This document shows positions 35,011 to 42,565 of a stretch of DNA of 64,000 nt, piece by piece. A program made the translations under genes and the position numbers. The number at the start of each line of letters is the position of its first letter. Within the stretch, counting starts at the first letter, position 1. The notes under the pieces are model-generated. The model saw nothing but the letters and a program-made list of their open reading frames with translations, searched no databases and was not told the origin of the DNA. The stretch is from contig NZ_LZJZ01000020.1 of assembly GCF_001667585.1 (NCBI RefSeq), positions 62,001 through 126,000 of the forward strand, written 5' to 3'. The DNA comes from Mycobacterium sp. E2733. Its GTDB lineage: Bacteria; Actinomycetota; Actinomycetes; Mycobacteriales; Mycobacteriaceae.

Positions 35011-35655
35011 TCAGGGCCCTTCCGCGGGATGCCCCGCGTGGGTTTCCAGCCGTAATTTGGCCAACGCCTCCGCGCGCTGAAAGTCTTGCACGCCGGCACT
35101 TTCCATGATCACACTGTGAGAATGCGCCAGCACGCTCAGCACCGCCTCGGTGGGTAGGTCGGGGAACTGGCGCGCCAGTACCTCGGCCGCGTTCCTCAAC
35201 TCGAACAGTTTGGGATACGCGCGGTCGGCGGGCGCCGGCGGCACGACGCGGGTGACGTCTTGGGCGTGCTGCAGCACGGCGACGGTCTTCTTGCCCTCTT
35301 TGATGGGGGAATTTACGGGCGTCCAAACCTTGTAGACGAACTCGCCCGGATTCCGCCAGTCGGGAATGTCGTAGCGTTGCACTCCCAGCCAATGCCGGAT
35401 CCCGCGGCGAAGGACCAACTCCAGCGACGCGGAAGCGTTGGCCACGCCGTCCGCTTCGGGATCGTCCGGGTTATCCGGGAAGACGTCGAACAGCTGGCGG
35501 CCGAGCAGGCCCTCCCGCGGGTGCCCTGACACGCGCTCACAGGCCGGGTTGACCGCGCGGATCCGGAAGTTTGCATCGGTCAACAGGTAGGGAGCCCACT
35601 TCGACTGAAACCACGCCGAGTTCTCGATCGCCGAGAGCCGGCTGGCTGACAACAT
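35011..35655 (-). CDS. PAS-domain protein with C-terminal helical domain
   Basis: Protein of 214 residues from the ATG at 35655. The first half (AIENSAWFQSKWAPYLLTDANFRIRAVNPACERVSGHPREGLLGRQLFDVFP, read in pieces at about 8-60) is a typical PAS sensor; the segment to about 130 has GEFVYKVWTPVNSPI, the end of the PAS sheet. The C-terminal 65 residues (LARQFPDLPTEAVLSVLAHSH and on) form a helical bundle resembling the small three-helix domains of mycobacterial regulators. No kinase, HTH or GGDEF is attached, so it may sense a ligand or redox state and act through a partner. Confidence 0.75.
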   Translation of the reverse strand: MLSASRLSAIENSAWFQSKWAPYLLTDANFRIRAVNPACERVSGHPREGLLGRQLFDVFPDNPDDPEADGVANASASLELVLRRGIRHWLGVQRYDIPDWRNPGEFVYKVWTPVNSPIKEGKKTVAVLQHAQDVTRVVPPAPADRAYPKLFELRNAAEVLARQFPDLPTEAVLSVLAHSHSVIMESAGVQDFQRAEALAKLRLETHAGHPAEGP

Positions 35656-35745
35656 CCCTACCCCCACGATGATTTACCGTCCTGACACCGCCACGTTGCC
35701 GCCGCGCAAGAAGCCATCGTGACCTACCGGGGCGGCTGGGGGCGA

Positions 35746-35760
35746 GGGACCTTTGTCACC
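35746..35760. promoter_or_regulatory. Weak DosR-like box
   Basis: GGGACCTTTGTCACC resembles the mycobacterial dormancy-regulator motif (GGGACT-W-W-AGTCCC) at about 11 of 14 positions. It lies between the PAS gene (-) and the TetR gene (+). With one site and several mismatches, chance is a fair explanation. Confidence 0.2.
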
Positions 35761-35812
35761 CATTGGCCGCTATCTGGCACGAAACGAGTGTCACCGATCA
35801 CCCGCCGCAAAA

Positions 35813-35834
35813 TTAAATCAATCGCTTGACTTAA
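35813..35834. promoter_or_regulatory. Second-type operator, copy B
   Basis: TTAAATCAA-N4-TTGACTTAA, arms identical to copy A at 34136, ending 26 bp before the GTG of the TetR gene. The near-equal distance to the start in both copies suggests the same promoter geometry and points to autoregulation by the TetR protein. Confidence 0.78.
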
Positions 35835-35860
35835 TCGTTGGGTCGAGGTTGACTAGCCGG

Positions 35861-36526
35861 GTGACCACCATCGGTCGGACCGTTCGCACGGAGCGGGCCA
35901 GCTCCACCCAGGAAGCGATCCTGGTTGCGGCCGAGCGGTTGTACGCCGAACACGGCATGTTCGCGGTGTCGAACCGGCAGGTGAGCGAGGCCGCCGGTCA
36001 GGGGAACAACGCCGCGGTGGGTTACCACTTCGGCACCAAGGCCGACCTGGTGCGCGCGATCGAACAGAAGCACCGTGGGCCCGTCGAGCAGCTGCGCGAG
36101 CAGATGGTCGGCGAGCTACTCGAATCGGGTGGTTCCACCGAGATGAGGGACTGGGTGGCGTGCCTGGTGCGCCCGCTCACCGATCATCTCGAGGAGCTCG
36201 GCAATCCCACCTGGTATGCGCGTTTCGCGGCGCAGGCCATGACCGATCCCGCCTACTACAACATCATCGTCAAGGGTGCCCTCAGCTCGCTGTCCCTGGT
36301 TCAGGTCGTCGGGGGCATCAACCGCTGTCTGCCCGACCTGCCCACCGAAGTGCACTTCGAGCGAAACATCATGGCCCGCAACCTGTTGATGCACACCTGC
36401 GCCGATCGCGAACGCGCGCTGGCCGCGGGCGCCTCGCCACCCCAGCGATCCTGGCGGGCGGCCGCATCCGGTCTCATCGACGCGATCGTAGGCCTGTGGC
36501 TGGCGCCCGTGACGCCGTACGAGTGA
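35861..36526 (+). CDS. TetR-family regulator
   Basis: Protein of 221 residues from the GTG at 35861; the frame is open further upstream but would run through the operator. The N-terminal DNA-binding domain shows STQEAILVAAERLYAEHGMFAVSNRQVSEAAGQGNNAAVGYHFGTKADLVRAI (in pieces, about 13-65), the standard TetR HTH with a long variable C-terminal ligand domain. The operator pair TTAAATCAA-N4-TTGACTTAA in front of it and of the SDR at 34185 is its likely target. The ferredoxin-P450 genes start 11 bp downstream, so it heads that operon. Confidence 0.92.
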   Translation: MTTIGRTVRTERASSTQEAILVAAERLYAEHGMFAVSNRQVSEAAGQGNNAAVGYHFGTKADLVRAIEQKHRGPVEQLREQMVGELLESGGSTEMRDWVACLVRPLTDHLEELGNPTWYARFAAQAMTDPAYYNIIVKGALSSLSLVQVVGGINRCLPDLPTEVHFERNIMARNLLMHTCADRERALAAGASPPQRSWRAAASGLIDAIVGLWLAPVTPYE

Positions 36527-36537
36527 AGGTTCTTCAG

Positions 36538-36732
36538 ATGAAAGTGACTGTCGACCAAGACGTCTGCGCTTCGTCGGGAAACTGCGTGATGAACGCCCCC
36601 GAGGTGTTCGACCAGCGCGACGACGACGGTGTCGTTGTCCTGCTCAACCCCAATCCATCGCCCGAACAGGCCGACGGCGCACGGCGGGCGGCCGCGGCGT
36701 GCCCCGCGCAGGCCATTCACATCGAGGAATGA
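36538..36732 (+). CDS. Small ferredoxin of P450 type ([3Fe-4S]-like motif)
   Basis: Protein of 64 residues. The cluster ligands are Cys10, Cys16 and Cys55 (C-x5-C, then CP), with Ser13 where a classical four-cysteine ferredoxin has its second cysteine. This pattern is that of the short ferredoxins that serve mycobacterial and Streptomyces P450s. It lies 1 bp before the P450 gene, so it is almost certainly that enzyme's electron donor. Start at ATG 36538; a GTG at 36523 in the same frame is possible. Confidence 0.92.
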   Translation: MKVTVDQDVCASSGNCVMNAPEVFDQRDDDGVVVLLNPNPSPEQADGARRAAAACPAQAIHIEE

Positions 36733-36733
36733 C

Positions 36734-37981
36734 ATGTCGGAAACGCTGACGAACACTTCTACCGCTCAGGCGGTCCCCGAAATACCGAATTATCCGATGC
36801 CGAGGCAGGCGGGCTGCCCGTTCGCCCCGCCGCCGGGCGTCATGGCGCTGGCCGAAGCGCGACCGCTGTCCCGGGTCCGCATCTGGGACGGCAGCACCCC
36901 GTGGCTCGTCACCGGCTACGAGCAAGTGCGGGAGCTGTTCTCGGACTCGCGGGTCAGTGTCGACGACCGGCTGCCCGGGTTTCCGCACTGGAATGCCGGC
37001 ATATTGTCCACCGTGCACAAGCGTCCGCGGTCGGTCTTCACCGCCGACGGGGAAGAGCACACCCGATTTCGGCGCATGTTGTCGAAACCCTTCACGTTCA
37101 AGCGCGTTGAGGGATTGCGTCCGACCATCCAGCGGATCACCGACGACCACATAGACGCGATGCTGGCCGGGCCGCGGCCCGCCGACGTGGTCACCGCGTT
37201 GGCACTGCCCGTCCCGTCCCTGGTCATCAGCCAGCTGCTCGGAGTTCCGTACGAAGACGCCGACATGTTCCAGCACCACGCCAACGTCGGGCTCGCGCGT
37301 TACGCGACGGGTGAAGACACCGTCAAAGGCGCCATGAGCCTGAACAAGTACCTCGCGCAACTGGTCGAGGCCAAGATGGAGCACCCGGCGGAAGACGCGG
37401 TTTCCGATCTCGCCGAGCGGGTGAAGGCCGGCGAACTCAGCGTGAAAGAGGCCGCCCAGCTGGGCACCGGGCTGCTGATCGCCGGGCACGAGACGACCTC
37501 GAACATGATCGGACTCGGGGTGCTCGCGCTGCTGGTGAACCCGGACCAGTTGGCAGTCCTCCGTGATGCCGACGATCCCAAGGTCGTCGCCAGCGCGGTC
37601 GAGGAATTGCTGCGCTACCTCAGCATCATTCAGAACGGCCAGCGCCGCGTCGCGCTCGAGGACATCCATATCGCCGGGGAGACGATCCGCGCCGGCGAGG
37701 GCATCATCATCGACTTGGCGCCGGCCAACTGGGACCCGCACGCCTTCGCCGAACCCGACCGGCTCTACCTGCACCGCTCGGGAGCCGACCGCAACGTCGC
37801 CTTCGGCTACGGGCGGCATCAGTGCGTGGGGCAGCAGCTCGCCCGCGCCGAGCTGCAGATCGTCTACCGCACCCTCTTTCGCCGCATACCCACGCTGGAA
37901 CTGGCGATCCCGGTCGAGGACGTGCCCCTCAAAGACGACCGGCTCGCCTACGGCGTCTACGAACTTCCGGTGACCTGGTAG
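36734..37981 (+). CDS. Cytochrome P450
   Basis: Protein of 415 residues with ATG one base after the ferredoxin stop. AGHETT at 250-255, E291-x-x-R294, and the heme loop FGYGRHQCVG at 357-366 with Cys364 are all intact. The sequence QQLARAELQI after the loop is like the CYP105/CYP107-type soluble P450s. It is not closely related to the P450s at 1482 and 62217. Its redox partner is the adjacent ferredoxin. Regulation by the TetR at 35861 is likely from the shared transcript. Confidence 0.94.
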   Translation: MSETLTNTSTAQAVPEIPNYPMPRQAGCPFAPPPGVMALAEARPLSRVRIWDGSTPWLVTGYEQVRELFSDSRVSVDDRLPGFPHWNAGILSTVHKRPRSVFTADGEEHTRFRRMLSKPFTFKRVEGLRPTIQRITDDHIDAMLAGPRPADVVTALALPVPSLVISQLLGVPYEDADMFQHHANVGLARYATGEDTVKGAMSLNKYLAQLVEAKMEHPAEDAVSDLAERVKAGELSVKEAAQLGTGLLIAGHETTSNMIGLGVLALLVNPDQLAVLRDADDPKVVASAVEELLRYLSIIQNGQRRVALEDIHIAGETIRAGEGIIIDLAPANWDPHAFAEPDRLYLHRSGADRNVAFGYGRHQCVGQQLARAELQIVYRTLFRRIPTLELAIPVEDVPLKDDRLAYGVYELPVTW

Positions 37982-38030
37982 CCCCCAGGTCACTACTCTG
38001 AAAAATGCCGATCCGAATGGAGGGTCAACG

Positions 38031-39203
38031 ATGACGACTCACACCAGCACAGTTTCGCTCTACCCACCCGAAGGATTCGGCGCCCCGAAGGACCGGCGCG
38101 GCCACGCCTCGGGCGCGGACGTCGGCCTGCCGGCGGGAACCGTGGTTTTCTCCGCGGACAACCACATCTCTTTGGCGGACGACATTTTCTATCAACGCTT
38201 TCCGGACGACCTCAAGGACAAGGCGCCGCGAATCTGGTACGAGGACGGCGCCTACCAGGTCGGCCGCAAGGGGCAGTCGTTCCTGCCGGGTGACTTCAGC
38301 GCGGTGCTGATGCAGTACGACGACCTGCCCGGCGCCGCGAGCACCAACATCGAGGCCCGCATCCAGGAACTGCACGATGACGGGGTCGACAAGGAGTTGG
38401 CCTTCCCGAACGCGATTTTGGCGCTCTTCCACTACCCGGACAAGGATCTGCGTGAGCTGGCGTTCCGCATCTACAACGAGTACATCGCCGAACTGCAGGA
38501 GCGCTCCAACGGCCACTTCTACGGCGCGGGCCTGATCAACTGGTGGGACCCTCGGGGCACGCGCAAGACGCTGGAAGAACTGAAGTCGTTGGGGCTCAAG
38601 ACCTTCCTGATGCCGCTGAATCCCGGCAAGGGCGACGACGGCAACCCGATCGACTACTCCAGCACTTCCATGAGGCCGGTTTGGGACGAGATCGAAGCCG
38701 CCGGTCTTCCGATCACGCACCACATCGGGGAAACGCCGCCGAAGAGCCCGACGGAGTTCAACAGCGTCGTCGTCGGGATGATGATCAATATCGACGGCTT
38801 CCGGGAGACCTTCTCCAAGTACATCTTTGGCGGCATCCTCGACGATCACCCGGGCCTGCGGATCGGTTGGTTCGAAGGCGGCATCGCCTGGGTTCCGTGG
38901 GCCCTGCAGGACGCCGAGCACCTGGTGGCCTCGTATCAGCACATGTTCAATCGCCCCTTGCAGCACGACGTGCGGTACTACTGGGACAACCACATGAGCG
39001 CGTCGTTCATGGTCGACCCGCTCGGGTTGCAGCTGATCGACAGGATCGGCGTGGACAAGGTCATGTGGTCCAGCGACTACCCGCACAACGAAAGCACTTA
39101 CGGCTATTCGGAGAAGTCGCTGGCCGCCGTGGTCGATGCCGTCGGACCCGCGGACGCCGTGAAAATCGTGAGCGGCAACGTCACCAAGTTCCTGGGCCTG
39201 TAG
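38031..39203 (+). CDS. Amidohydrolase-superfamily protein (Amidohydro_2)
   Basis: Protein of 390 residues with a good ribosome site (AATGGAGGGTCAACG). The metal-site segments are VFSADNHISLADDIF near residue 40, THHIGETPP, and MWSSDYPHNESTYGYSEKS near the C-terminus, which match the ACMSD/decarboxylase class but diverge from the paralogs at 4608 and 56305 (D-x-H reads DNH here). A hydrolase or decarboxylase on a ring or diketo substrate is expected. It is the first of a run with two M24-type genes, 13 bp from the next. Confidence 0.85.
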   Translation: MTTHTSTVSLYPPEGFGAPKDRRGHASGADVGLPAGTVVFSADNHISLADDIFYQRFPDDLKDKAPRIWYEDGAYQVGRKGQSFLPGDFSAVLMQYDDLPGAASTNIEARIQELHDDGVDKELAFPNAILALFHYPDKDLRELAFRIYNEYIAELQERSNGHFYGAGLINWWDPRGTRKTLEELKSLGLKTFLMPLNPGKGDDGNPIDYSSTSMRPVWDEIEAAGLPITHHIGETPPKSPTEFNSVVVGMMINIDGFRETFSKYIFGGILDDHPGLRIGWFEGGIAWVPWALQDAEHLVASYQHMFNRPLQHDVRYYWDNHMSASFMVDPLGLQLIDRIGVDKVMWSSDYPHNESTYGYSEKSLAAVVDAVGPADAVKIVSGNVTKFLGL

Positions 39204-39216
39204 GGACGGGGGGCCG

Positions 39217-40467
39217 ATGACGACGTTCGCGCACGCGGGCGCACACACCAGTAGCCTGGTGATCCCCGAGACGCCCGACCTGGGCCGCATGCGCCGCGAG
39301 ACCGGGACGCGGCTGCGCTCGGCGATGGCCGAACGCGGGGTCGACGCGCTGATCCTGCTGGGCAACAGCGCGGTGGTCTATGCCACCGGAACCAGTTGGC
39401 CGCTGGGGGATGCAGGCTTGTCCTATGTGGAGCGGCCGGTGGCCGTGGTGCTCGCCGGAGATGAGTCGCCGCACTTGTTCCTGCCGTTCCGCGAGGGCGC
39501 CGCGTCGGAGTCGGACCTGCCCACCGACCACGTGCACGGCCCGGTATATCTCGAGTTCGACGAGGGTGTAGCGGACTTCGCGCGTCTGCTGGCCGACTTG
39601 ATTCCGGCCCAGGCGGTGATCGCGGTCGACGAGTGCACCGGCGCCATGTCGCGCGCCGCGAAGTCGCTGTTTCCGGGCGGTGCGCCCGTCGATGCGGCGG
39701 CCATCGTCAGCGCCGCGAAGGCGGTCAAGACACCGGACGAATTGTCCTGCATGCGCACCGCCATCCGGATCACCGACGAGGCGATGGTCGAGGTCCAGAA
39801 GCGGCTGGCCCCGGGAATCCGCCAAATCGACCTTTCCGCAAGTTTTTTGCGACGGGCATTCGAATTGGGTGCCACGGCCAGCATGCTCGAACCGATCTGG
39901 CAGGTGATGCCGCCGAGCAAGGCCGCCGGAGTTTGGACCACGCACGGCGACCTGGCGTTGCCCCTGCTGAGCACCGAGCGCGAACTGGCCGAAGGCGACG
40001 TGCTGTGGACCGACGTCAGCATCACCTACCTCGGTTATTGTTCGGACTTCGGGCGAACGTGGATCGTCGGCCGGGACCCCTCGCCGCGCCAGCAGGCGCA
40101 GTTCGACAAATGGTTCGAGATCATGTCCGCCGTCCTGGGCGTCGCCAAGGCCGGCGCAACGGCGGCGGATCTGGGCCGGGCCGCCATCAACGCCAACCGT
40201 GGCAGCAAGCCGTGGCTGCCGCACTTCTACCTGGGCCACGGCATCGGCGTGAACGCGGCCGAAATGCCGATGATCGGAACGGATCTCGGTCAGGAATTCG
40301 ACGAAAACTTCGTGCTCCGACCCGGCATGGTGCTGGTGTTGGAGCCCGTGGTGTGGGAAGACGGCACCGGCGGTTACCGCAGCGAAGAGGTCCTGGTAAT
40401 CACCGAGGAGGGCTGGATCCGATTGACCGACTACCCCTATGACCCCTATGGCTCCCATGTCAGTTGA
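39217..40467 (+). CDS. M24-family metallopeptidase/creatinase-like enzyme (Xaa-Pro dipeptidase type)
   Basis: Protein of 416 residues. The five metal ligands of the pita-bread fold are all present: Asp266 and Asp277 (WTDVSITYLGYCSDFGRTW), His341 (GHGIGVN), Glu376 (LEPVVWE) and Glu390/391 (SEEVLVIT). The N-terminal third is the creatinase-like domain. Members hydrolyse Xaa-Pro peptides or small C-N compounds. It is encoded just before a second M24-like gene whose ligands are lost, so the two may form a heterodimer with one active subunit. Confidence 0.9.
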   Translation: MTTFAHAGAHTSSLVIPETPDLGRMRRETGTRLRSAMAERGVDALILLGNSAVVYATGTSWPLGDAGLSYVERPVAVVLAGDESPHLFLPFREGAASESDLPTDHVHGPVYLEFDEGVADFARLLADLIPAQAVIAVDECTGAMSRAAKSLFPGGAPVDAAAIVSAAKAVKTPDELSCMRTAIRITDEAMVEVQKRLAPGIRQIDLSASFLRRAFELGATASMLEPIWQVMPPSKAAGVWTTHGDLALPLLSTERELAEGDVLWTDVSITYLGYCSDFGRTWIVGRDPSPRQQAQFDKWFEIMSAVLGVAKAGATAADLGRAAINANRGSKPWLPHFYLGHGIGVNAAEMPMIGTDLGQEFDENFVLRPGMVLVLEPVVWEDGTGGYRSEEVLVITEEGWIRLTDYPYDPYGSHVS

Positions 40468-41575
40468 AGTTTGCCCCGACGACCGCGCACTGCGCTCGGG
40501 CCGCCGCCGGCGGGTGCTGGATCAGATGGCGGCGCACGACCTCGACGTCCTGGTCCTCGGCCGCCAAGCCAACGTCCGCTACGTCACCGGCGCCCCGCAG
40601 TTGTGGGTCGCCGGCACCCGGCCGTTCGGCCCGACGTGCGTGCTGGTGCGCGCAACCGGGGCGATCCACCTGCTCAGCACCTGGGACGAGGGCGTTCCCG
40701 ACGACATCCCCCACGAGAACCTGTATGGCATCTCGTGGAACCCGATGAACATCATGTCGGCGCTGCAGCGCATCGACGGGGCAGCCGCCGCCCGGCGCGT
40801 CGGAACCGACGCGATATCACCGGTTTTCGCACAACTGCTGCCGACGGCGTTTCCCCATGCGGAACTCGTGGACGGCGAACTGGCGATGCGCGCCGCCCGG
40901 CGCATCAAGACGGCCGAAGAAGTGGTCTCGTTGCGGGAGGCGATCTCGGTCGCCGAGTCGGGTTTGGCCGCCGCCGTCTCCGAACTACGGCCCGGGGTAA
41001 CCGAACAGGCGCTGGCCGGGGTACTGCTGGAGGCAGTCGCGGCCGGTGGCGTTAGCACGCCGTCGAACCAAGATGTCGCATGGGTGACGTCACCCGATCA
41101 TCCGTGGCGGCGCGTGAACGGTGACGGCCGGGTCAAGGACGGCGACCTGGTGGCGTTCGCGGCCGGCGTGCTGGCCGGTGGGTACGTCGGTGAGGTGGGG
41201 CGCACCTGGCCCGTGGGCGCGGTCCGCGGCGCGGCTGCCCTGTATCGACGCTGGGATGGCCTGTGGGACAGACTGTTCGCCGCGTGCCGGCCGGGCGCCG
41301 CCGCAAGCGAATTGCTGGCCGCCTATGCGGCCGCGGGGGAGGCGTACCCGCCCATGCCGGTGGCCCGCGGGCTGGGCATGGGCTTCGACCCACCGGTGGT
41401 CTCCATGCAGCTGCCGGCGACCGCGGCCGGGGAGCTGTTGGAGCCGGGCATGGTGCTCGCCGTAACGGGCTACGTCTGGGAACAGGGAATCGGCGCGGTC
41501 TTCGGCCGGGAGGCCGTATTGATCACCGCCACCGGCCCTGAGGTGCTGACCGGCAGCCCGTTCTGGCGCGAATAG
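40439..41575 (+). CDS. M24-fold pseudo-peptidase, partner of the preceding enzyme
   Basis: Protein of up to 378 residues; ATGs at 40439, 40448 and 40457 are all possible and all overlap the upstream stop. The M24 fold is clear but the metal ligands are replaced: Asp to Ala241, Asp to Glu252, His to Leu312 and Glu to Thr343; only the last, Glu358, remains. The N-terminal creatinase-like domain is intact (MAAHDLDVLVLGRQANVRYVTG). Loss of four of five ligands argues against a metal enzyme and for a regulatory or structural partner of the adjacent active protein. The next gene starts 2 bp after its stop. Confidence 0.82.
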   Translation: MTPMAPMSVEVCPDDRALRSGRRRRVLDQMAAHDLDVLVLGRQANVRYVTGAPQLWVAGTRPFGPTCVLVRATGAIHLLSTWDEGVPDDIPHENLYGISWNPMNIMSALQRIDGAAAARRVGTDAISPVFAQLLPTAFPHAELVDGELAMRAARRIKTAEEVVSLREAISVAESGLAAAVSELRPGVTEQALAGVLLEAVAAGGVSTPSNQDVAWVTSPDHPWRRVNGDGRVKDGDLVAFAAGVLAGGYVGEVGRTWPVGAVRGAAALYRRWDGLWDRLFAACRPGAAASELLAAYAAAGEAYPPMPVARGLGMGFDPPVVSMQLPATAAGELLEPGMVLAVTGYVWEQGIGAVFGREAVLITATGPEVLTGSPFWRE

Positions 41576-41577
41576 CC

Positions 41578-42565
41578 ATGGCCGGCAAGCCCAAACCTCC
41601 GGCGGAGGAGATCGTGAGGTACCACAAGGACGCCGAGACCCGCATCGCCACCATCACGTTCGACCGACCGGGGCAACTCAATGCGCCCACGATCGCCGCC
41701 CGGTTGCGCTACGCCGACCTGCTACACCGCGCCTCCATCGACAACGAGGTCAAGGTGTTGGTGATCCGCGGGTCCGGCGACGATCTCGGGTCGGGTGCGG
41801 ATCTCGTCGAGGAGATGGCGGCACAGAGCTCGGCGGACCAGAAGGACCAACTCGCCGAGTACCGAATAGACGACGAAGTCAGCTTTCCGCCCGATGGTTC
41901 GTTTCGGCGGGGCGCCACCCTGGGCCAGTGGTACGCCAACCCGAACTCGGGAATAAGGGGCCTGCAGGACTTCAAGAAGATCAGCATCCTCGAGGCCAAG
42001 GGCTACTGCTGCGGCTGGCATTTCTACCAGGCGGGCCGACGCCGATCTGGTGATCTCCAGCGACGACGCGCTGTTCGGGCATCCTTCCTTCCGCTATTAC
42101 GGCTGGGGGCCCCGAATGTGGTGGTGGGCGCAGACGATGGGAATCCAATTCCAGGAAATGGTTTTCACCGGAAGGGCTTTCACCGCCACGGAGATGTACG
42201 ACTGCAACTTCCTCAACAGGGTGGTCCCCAGGGACCAGCTGGAAGCGGAGGTGGAGAGGTACGCGCTGGCCTGCGCGCGCAATCGCCCCACCGACACGGT
42301 GTTCATGCAGAAGGTCTTCTTCGAGATCATGAAACAGTTTCAGGGCGAGTACATGGGCAGCATGCTCAGCGGGTTCTTCGAGTCGATGGGCGGCGTGGTC
42401 CGACCCGACGGTGACGACTTCATGCTCGGTGACGCCATCGATCGGGGCCTGGGCGGAGCGGTGAAAGACAACGACGACAAGTTCCCCACGGAATGGCGCC
42501 TGAGCAAGAAGGCACGCAAGAGCGCGCGCGCCAAGAAGGAGCCGAATCGAAAGCGGAAGCGGTAG
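41578..42565 (+). pseudogene. Enoyl-CoA hydratase/isomerase-family gene split by a one-base frameshift
   Basis: Reading from ATG 41578 gives a crotonase-family start (RIATITFDRPGQLNAPT, LVIRGSGDDLGSGADLVEE), and at about 42036 the frame breaks: one extra C in GGGCCGAC moves the rest to the second frame, where it continues ADLVISSDDALFGHPSFRYYGWGPRMWWW to a stop at 42565. Joined, the product would be 328 residues. It is a slightly atypical hydratase: the tail ends in a lysine/arginine-rich stretch (KKARKSARAKK, then RKRKR). It is either a genuine frameshift mutation or a sequencing error in the GGGCC run. Its TAG overlaps the next GTG by one base. Confidence 0.82.

Noticed and set aside
35100..35125. 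GAGAAT string in the PAS gene as another operator
   Set aside because: Only one half is present (GAGAATGCGCCAGCA) and it is inside a coding region.
35753..35860. Upstream extension of the TetR frame at 35861
   Set aside because: It would translate through the TTAAATCAA-N4-TTGACTTAA operator and has no TetR similarity.
38025..39365. Open frame of 446 codons on the minus strand
   Set aside because: Antisense to the amidohydrolase at 38031, which has a ribosome site and metal motifs.
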